Of a stretch of DNA of 64,000 nt, positions 60,685 to 64,000 are shown one piece after another. Position 1 is the first letter of the stretch, and every line of letters starts with the position of its first letter. A program made the position numbers and the translations under genes. Source of the DNA: EA-27 sp964396265 (GTDB lineage Archaea; Thermoplasmatota; Thermoplasmata; RBG-16-68-12; EA-27); assembly GCA_964396265.1 (NCBI GenBank), contig CAYNEM010000006.1, positions 62,001 to 126,000 of the forward strand, in the 5' to 3' direction. Below the pieces are notes generated by a model that saw only the letters and a list, made by a program, of their open reading frames with translations, was not told where the DNA came from and did no database searches.

Positions 60685-61104
60685 TTAGATGGCGACGGGG
60701 ACCTCGGTGAAGGCTCTCCGCTCCTCGTCGAGCGACCACGCCCTGAGGTCCGCGGGCTCCCCGTCAAGCACCGCCAGGATCGCGTACAAGTAGTACTCCC
60801 AGGCGTTCCGTAAGTCGAACTCGGAAGGCGCGGCCGGATGGTCCGGGTGGGAGTGGTAGAATCCGACGAGCCTCGTCTCGCCGACGCGGAATTCCGCTTC
60901 GACCCGCCTCGTCGCCTCGTTGTCGATCGTGTACCGCGTCCCCCGCGGCCCCGGATGGACGTTGTCCGCGCGACGGGCCTCCGTCACGACGCGGTCCTCG
61001 CCCGCGTGCCTCCCGATGAGGAACCCGCAGCACTCCTCGGGATAGGCCGCCCTCGCGTGCGCGCGAATCTTCTCGACGGCGTCGCGGGCGATGCGGAGGG
61101 ACAC
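60685..61104 (-). CDS. JAMM/MPN+ metalloprotease
   Basis: 139 residues from GTG 61104 (TTG 61110 possible). Motif 'YPEECCGFLIG' (catalytic Glu) and 'GFYHSHPDHPAAPSEFD' (H-x-H-P-x...S-x-x-D) make a complete JAMM zinc site. Archaeal members remove SAMP/ubiquitin-like modifiers or release thiocarboxylates used in sulfur transfer. Being next to the suf cluster and in the same window as the tRNA thiolation gene, a sulfur-carrier role is possible but unproven. Confidence 0.88.
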   Translation of the reverse strand: MSLRIARDAVEKIRAHARAAYPEECCGFLIGRHAGEDRVVTEARRADNVHPGPRGTRYTIDNEATRRVEAEFRVGETRLVGFYHSHPDHPAAPSEFDLRNAWEYYLYAILAVLDGEPADLRAWSLDEERRAFTEVPVAI

Positions 61105-61171
61105 GGTCAACCGCCCCTGCGTCTATGTCCGACGACGCGTCCCATCGTCACCGCCAAACCCGAGTGGCGGC

Positions 61172-62410
61172 TCAGGCGAAGATCTCCTTCACCTTCAGAA
61201 GCGCCGCCACGAGCCGGTCCACGTCGTCGGCCTCGTTGTACACGTAGAACGACGCGCGTGACGTCGCCGGGACGCCGAGCCTCTCCATCAGGGGCTGGGC
61301 GCAGTGGTGGCCCGATCGAATCGCGACCCCCTCCACGTCGAGGATCGACGCAACGTCGTGGGCGTGCGCGCCCTCGAGCAGGAAGCTGATCACGCCGCCC
61401 CGGATCTTCACGTCCTCGGGACCGAACCCGCGGAATCCCGGGACGCGGCGGAGCTCGTCGAGCGCGTACTCCGTGAGCTCCATCTCGTGGCGCCGCACGT
61501 TCTCCATCCCGAGGTCCATCAGGTACTCCGCGGCGGTGCCCAGGCCGACGGAACCCTCGATGTTCATCGTGCCCGCCTCGAATTTGTACGGCACGTCGTT
61601 CCACTTCGCCCATCCCTTGTGGACCTCGCGGATCATCTCGCCGCCGCCAAGGAACGGCTCCATCCGTTCGAGCACCTCGCGCTTCCCATAGAGGAGGCCG
61701 CTCCCCGTCGGCCCCAGCATCTTGTGGCCGGAGACCGTGTAGAAGTCGCAGTCCATCGCCTGCACATCGACGGGCATGTGCGGGGCGCCCTGCGCGCCGT
61801 CCACGACGCAGATCGCACCGACCTCGTGCGCGCGCTTCGCGATCTCCCTTATCGGGTTGATCGTGCCGAGCACGTTCGAGACGTGCGTCACGGTCACAAT
61901 CTTCGTGTTCTCCGTCACGAGGTCGTCGTACTGCTCCATGCGGAGGGTGCCGTCGTCGTGGATGTCCACCCACTTGAGCGTCACGCCCTTGTGATCCTGC
62001 ACGAAGTACCACGGGATCGTGTTCGAGTGGTGCTCCATGATCGTTGTCACGATCTCGTCGCCCTTCTTCAGCGGCCCCCGGATACCCCACGAGTACGCGA
62101 CCGCGTTGATCGACTCCGTCGTGCCGCGCGTGAACACGATCTCGCTCGCGTCCTTCGCGTGGAGGAACTTCGCGAGCGTCTCCCGCGCGCCCTCGTACGC
62201 CCTCGTGGCCTCCTCGCTGAGTTCGTACACGCCGCGATGCACGTTCGCGTTGATTCGCGTATAGTAGTCCTCGATCGCCTTGATGACCTGCATCGGCTTC
62301 TGGCTGGTGGCCCCGCTGTCCAGGTACACGAGGGACTTGCCGTGCGGCATCCTCTTCAAGATCGGGAAGTCATCCTTGACCTTGAGGGCGTGAACCGACT
62401 TCGTCGCCAT
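61172..62410 (-). CDS. sufS: SufS-type cysteine desulfurase
   Basis: PLP enzyme that takes sulfur from cysteine for Fe-S clusters. 412 residues: 'YLDSGATSQKP', 'NANVHRGVYELSEEAT', 'MEHHSNTIPW', 'GTINPIREIA', the PLP lysine in 'SGHKMLGPTGSG', and the persulfide cysteine in 'RSGHHCAQPLM'. The short group II (SufS) loop with Cys fits SufU as acceptor. A CTTAAG box at 62439-62444 about 30 bp upstream gives it a promoter of its own as well. Confidence 0.95.
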   Translation of the reverse strand: MATKSVHALKVKDDFPILKRMPHGKSLVYLDSGATSQKPMQVIKAIEDYYTRINANVHRGVYELSEEATRAYEGARETLAKFLHAKDASEIVFTRGTTESINAVAYSWGIRGPLKKGDEIVTTIMEHHSNTIPWYFVQDHKGVTLKWVDIHDDGTLRMEQYDDLVTENTKIVTVTHVSNVLGTINPIREIAKRAHEVGAICVVDGAQGAPHMPVDVQAMDCDFYTVSGHKMLGPTGSGLLYGKREVLERMEPFLGGGEMIREVHKGWAKWNDVPYKFEAGTMNIEGSVGLGTAAEYLMDLGMENVRRHEMELTEYALDELRRVPGFRGFGPEDVKIRGGVISFLLEGAHAHDVASILDVEGVAIRSGHHCAQPLMERLGVPATSRASFYVYNEADDVDRLVAALLKVKEIFA

Positions 62411-62438
62411 GGGAATCGCAGGGAAAAGGCGGTGCGTA

Positions 62439-62444
62439 CTTAAG
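62439..62444 (-). promoter_or_regulatory. TATA-like box of sufS
   Basis: ACTTAAGT, 29-34 bp before ATG 62410 and overlapping the end of the Rieske gene. Confidence 0.45.
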
Positions 62445-62787
62445 TGATTGGCGGCACCGCGCTCCCCCGACGCGGCCCATCCGGCACGTCCACGTACACG
62501 ATCCCGTCCTCGACAGACACGGGATACTTCGGCAGGGGGTCCGTTGCAGGCGGAGAAATGGCTTCCCCTGTCCGCACCTCGAATTGCGACAGGTGAAGTG
62601 CGCACGTAACGAACTCCCCGCGGAAGAACCCTTTATCCAGCTCGGAGTACGCGTGCGAACAGATACCGGAGAGCGCGTGGAACTCGCCGTCGAGATTCAC
62701 GACGATGATCCTCCGTCCCAACACGTCGAATCCTTTCATCGTGCCCGGCGGCACGTCCGCCTCTTGCGCGATCGCGACGCGCGTCAT
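62440..62787 (-). CDS. Rieske [2Fe-2S] ferredoxin-like protein
   Basis: 115 residues. The cluster ligands are C-x-H ('GICSHAYSELDKGFF') and C-x2-H ('FVTCALHLSQF'), as in soluble Rieske ferredoxins of dioxygenase systems. Seven bases separate it from sufU, so it is co-transcribed. In the suf setting it could donate electrons during cluster assembly, or be a client put near its maturation genes; both are inference. Confidence 0.9.
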   Translation of the reverse strand: MTRVAIAQEADVPPGTMKGFDVLGRRIIVVNLDGEFHALSGICSHAYSELDKGFFRGEFVTCALHLSQFEVRTGEAISPPATDPLPKYPVSVEDGIVYVDVPDGPRRGSAVPPIT

Positions 62788-62794
62788 CGCGCCC

Positions 62795-63241
62795 TCAGTC
62801 CATCGAGACCGTCGCCTTCGACTCGAGCGCCGCCTTCAGCGTGTGCCACCCGAGGCTCGCGCACTTCACGCGCGCCGGGAACTCGCACACGCCCGCGAAC
62901 ACGGTCAGCTTCCCCAGCGCCGGGTCCGCAGGCGTCCCCGGCATCCCCGTGACCATGCCGTGGAACTTCCCGAACAGGTCGTCGATCTCGTGCGAGGTCT
63001 TCCCCTTGATCGCGTCCGTCATCATGCTCGCGGACGCCTTCGAGATCGCGCACCCCTGGCCCTCAAAGCCGACCTCTGCGATCCGGTCCCCGTCCATCTT
63101 CAGGTACAGGATGACCTGGTCGCCGCACAGCGGGTTGTTGCCGACCGCCTTGCGGTCCGCAGGGTCGAGCGCGTGATAGTTCCGCGGCCTGCGGCTGTGA
63201 TCGAGGATCACTTCCTGGTACAGTTCCCTCAGGTCCGCCAT
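62795..63241 (-). CDS. sufU: SufU/IscU-like Fe-S scaffold or sulfur relay protein
   Basis: 148 residues. The three conserved cysteines are in 'NNPLCGDQV', 'GQGCAISKAS' and 'RVKCASLGWHTLKAAL', the SufU arrangement. Takes persulfide from SufS (or holds the nascent cluster). ATG 63241 follows a CTTTATAG box (63271-63280) that overlaps the sufD stop codon, so this part of the cluster can be transcribed independently of sufD. Confidence 0.93.
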   Translation of the reverse strand: MADLRELYQEVILDHSRRPRNYHALDPADRKAVGNNPLCGDQVILYLKMDGDRIAEVGFEGQGCAISKASASMMTDAIKGKTSHEIDDLFGKFHGMVTGMPGTPADPALGKLTVFAGVCEFPARVKCASLGWHTLKAALESKATVSMD

Positions 63242-63270
63242 GCGCCCCGCCCCGCCGCCATCCTTCGCGG

Positions 63271-63280
63271 CACTATAAAG
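63271..63280 (-). promoter_or_regulatory. TATA box of sufU overlapping the sufD stop
   Basis: CTTTATAGTG on the minus strand; the TAG stop codon of sufD is part of the box. Predicted start about 8 nt before the sufU ATG. Confidence 0.5.
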
Positions 63281-64000
63281 CCTCCCGGAGGAGCTCGCCC
63301 CCGGGCAGGCGCGACACGAGCCACGCGCCCAGCGCCGCGCGCAGTGGGAGCACGCGAACCTTGTTCACGACCTCGGACGCGAACCCGTACGTCAACAGAC
63401 CCCGCGCCGCCACGTCGTCGAGGCCGCGCGAGCGGAGGTAGAAGACGGCGTCCTCGTCCATGTGTCCGATCGAGGACCCGTGACGGCACTTCACGTCGTT
63501 CGCGAGGATCTGGAGCCCGGGAATCGAATCGACGAGCGCGTCCTTCGACAGCAGGAGGTTCTTGTTCGTCTGCAGCGCGTTCGTCTTCTGCGCATCCTTG
63601 TGGACGGTGACGTTCCCGTAGAAGATCGCGCGCGCGTGGCCGTCGAGGATGCCCTTGTACAGCTCGTTGCTCGTGCAGTTCGGCTTCGCGTGGTCGATCC
63701 GCGTGTGGTTGTCCACGTGCTGGCGGCCGCCGAGCACGTACAGCCCGTCGAGCGCCAGCTCGCCGCCCTCGTCGGCGAACCACGCGTTCACGTCGTTCCG
63801 CACGAGGCCGCCGCCAAACGCGATCGAGTTGTCGGAGACGGAGCTCGCGCGCTCCTGGTGGATCTGCAGACTCGCGACGTGGAACGCCTGCTCGCTCTCC
63901 CGCTGGAGCTTGTAGTGGTCGAGCCTCGCGTTCTCGCGGACGACGGCCTCCGTGACCGCATTCGTGAAGTACGCGCCGTCGCCCCACCCGACGTAGCTCT
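63273..64000 (-). CDS. sufD: SufD/SufB-family Fe-S assembly protein (5' partial)
   Basis: The frame is open to the window edge, so the N-terminus is missing; about 242 codons are visible. 'FGGGLVRNDVNAWFADEGGELALDGLYVLGGRQHVDNHTRIDH', 'CTSNELYKGILDGHARAIFYGNVTVHKDAQKTNALQTNKNLLLS' and 'ILANDVKCRHGSSIGHMDEDAVFYLRSRG' form the beta-helix core and C-terminus of the SufBD family. The DVKCRHG histidine and neighbouring residues match SufD's cluster-site region. SufB versus SufD cannot be settled without the N-terminal half; SufD is preferred. Confidence 0.88.
   Translation of the reverse strand, partial: SYVGWGDGAYFTNAVTEAVVRENARLDHYKLQRESEQAFHVASLQIHQERASSVSDNSIAFGGGLVRNDVNAWFADEGGELALDGLYVLGGRQHVDNHTRIDHAKPNCTSNELYKGILDGHARAIFYGNVTVHKDAQKTNALQTNKNLLLSKDALVDSIPGLQILANDVKCRHGSSIGHMDEDAVFYLRSRGLDDVAARGLLTYGFASEVVNKVRVLPLRAALGAWLVSRLPGGELLREAL

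Overview
The window is archaeal and GC-rich. Archaeal markers are replication factor C large subunit, Taw1, Nog1, an ATP-dependent DNA ligase of archaeal type, TrmI, TtuA/Ncs6-type thiolase, a JAMM protease, PdxS, SufS/U/D and a class II HMG-CoA reductase. Most start codons lie 24-30 bp after a TATA-like box (often TTTAAG, CTTAAG or TTATAT), so most mRNAs look leaderless; a few genes have a Shine-Dalgarno instead. Class II HMG-CoA reductase, many large secreted PKD/CARDB/subtilase proteins and compact housekeeping operons fit a Thermoplasmatota-like lineage, but that placement is inference.

Layout. 1-15.8 kb is mostly housekeeping: the end of a secreted PQQ-propeller protein, purB, DNA ligase plus an AlkD-like repair protein, a secreted repeat protein, purA, a tRNA thiolation enzyme, a MarC-like membrane protein, pdxS, nog1, a small membrane protein, taw1, an odd ORF, and rfcL. 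15.8-21.4 kb is an accessory island. It holds a small unknown protein, an apparent ~1.9 kb element with two coupled serine-recombinase-family proteins bounded by palindromes, three toxin-antitoxin-type loci (RHH/UPF0175 + PIN, orphan UPF0175, AbrB + PIN) with copies of a tiny LDWRLFD microprotein, and a type IV pilin. 21.4-25.4 kb has a wHTH-STAND-TPR regulator, a membrane protein and a methylenetetrahydrofolate-reductase-like enzyme, followed by a field of ~21-bp dyad repeats.

25.8-38 kb is an exoprotein cluster: a PKD protein, a VolA-like lipase with poly-aspartate loops, a 1341-residue membrane protein with an extracellular SBBP propeller and two cytoplasmic winged helices, and, divergently, a PD40/PKD protein with an acidic loop. 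38-42 kb has a degenerate Nudix-like protein, a BBE-type flavin oxidase, a DUF1801 protein and hmgA. 42.1-54.7 kb carries two divergent giant subtilase-fold proteins; one appears to lack the catalytic serine and carries an inserted WD40 propeller, the other has an intact triad. 54.7-64 kb has trmI, an RNase J-like MBL nuclease, tRNA-Ser(GCU), two divergent small GTPases, a secreted BNR-type protein, a JAMM protease and a suf cluster (sufD, sufU, Rieske protein, sufS).

Best candidates for something new: the split serine recombinase element with a duplicated, stop-terminated N-terminus and palindromic borders; the propeller-to-winged-helix transmembrane regulator; the WD40-inserted subtilase-fold protein with Ser replaced by Asp; the LDWRLFD microproteins tied to toxin-antitoxin loci; and the dyad-repeat field. 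No CRISPR array or IS transposase was seen.
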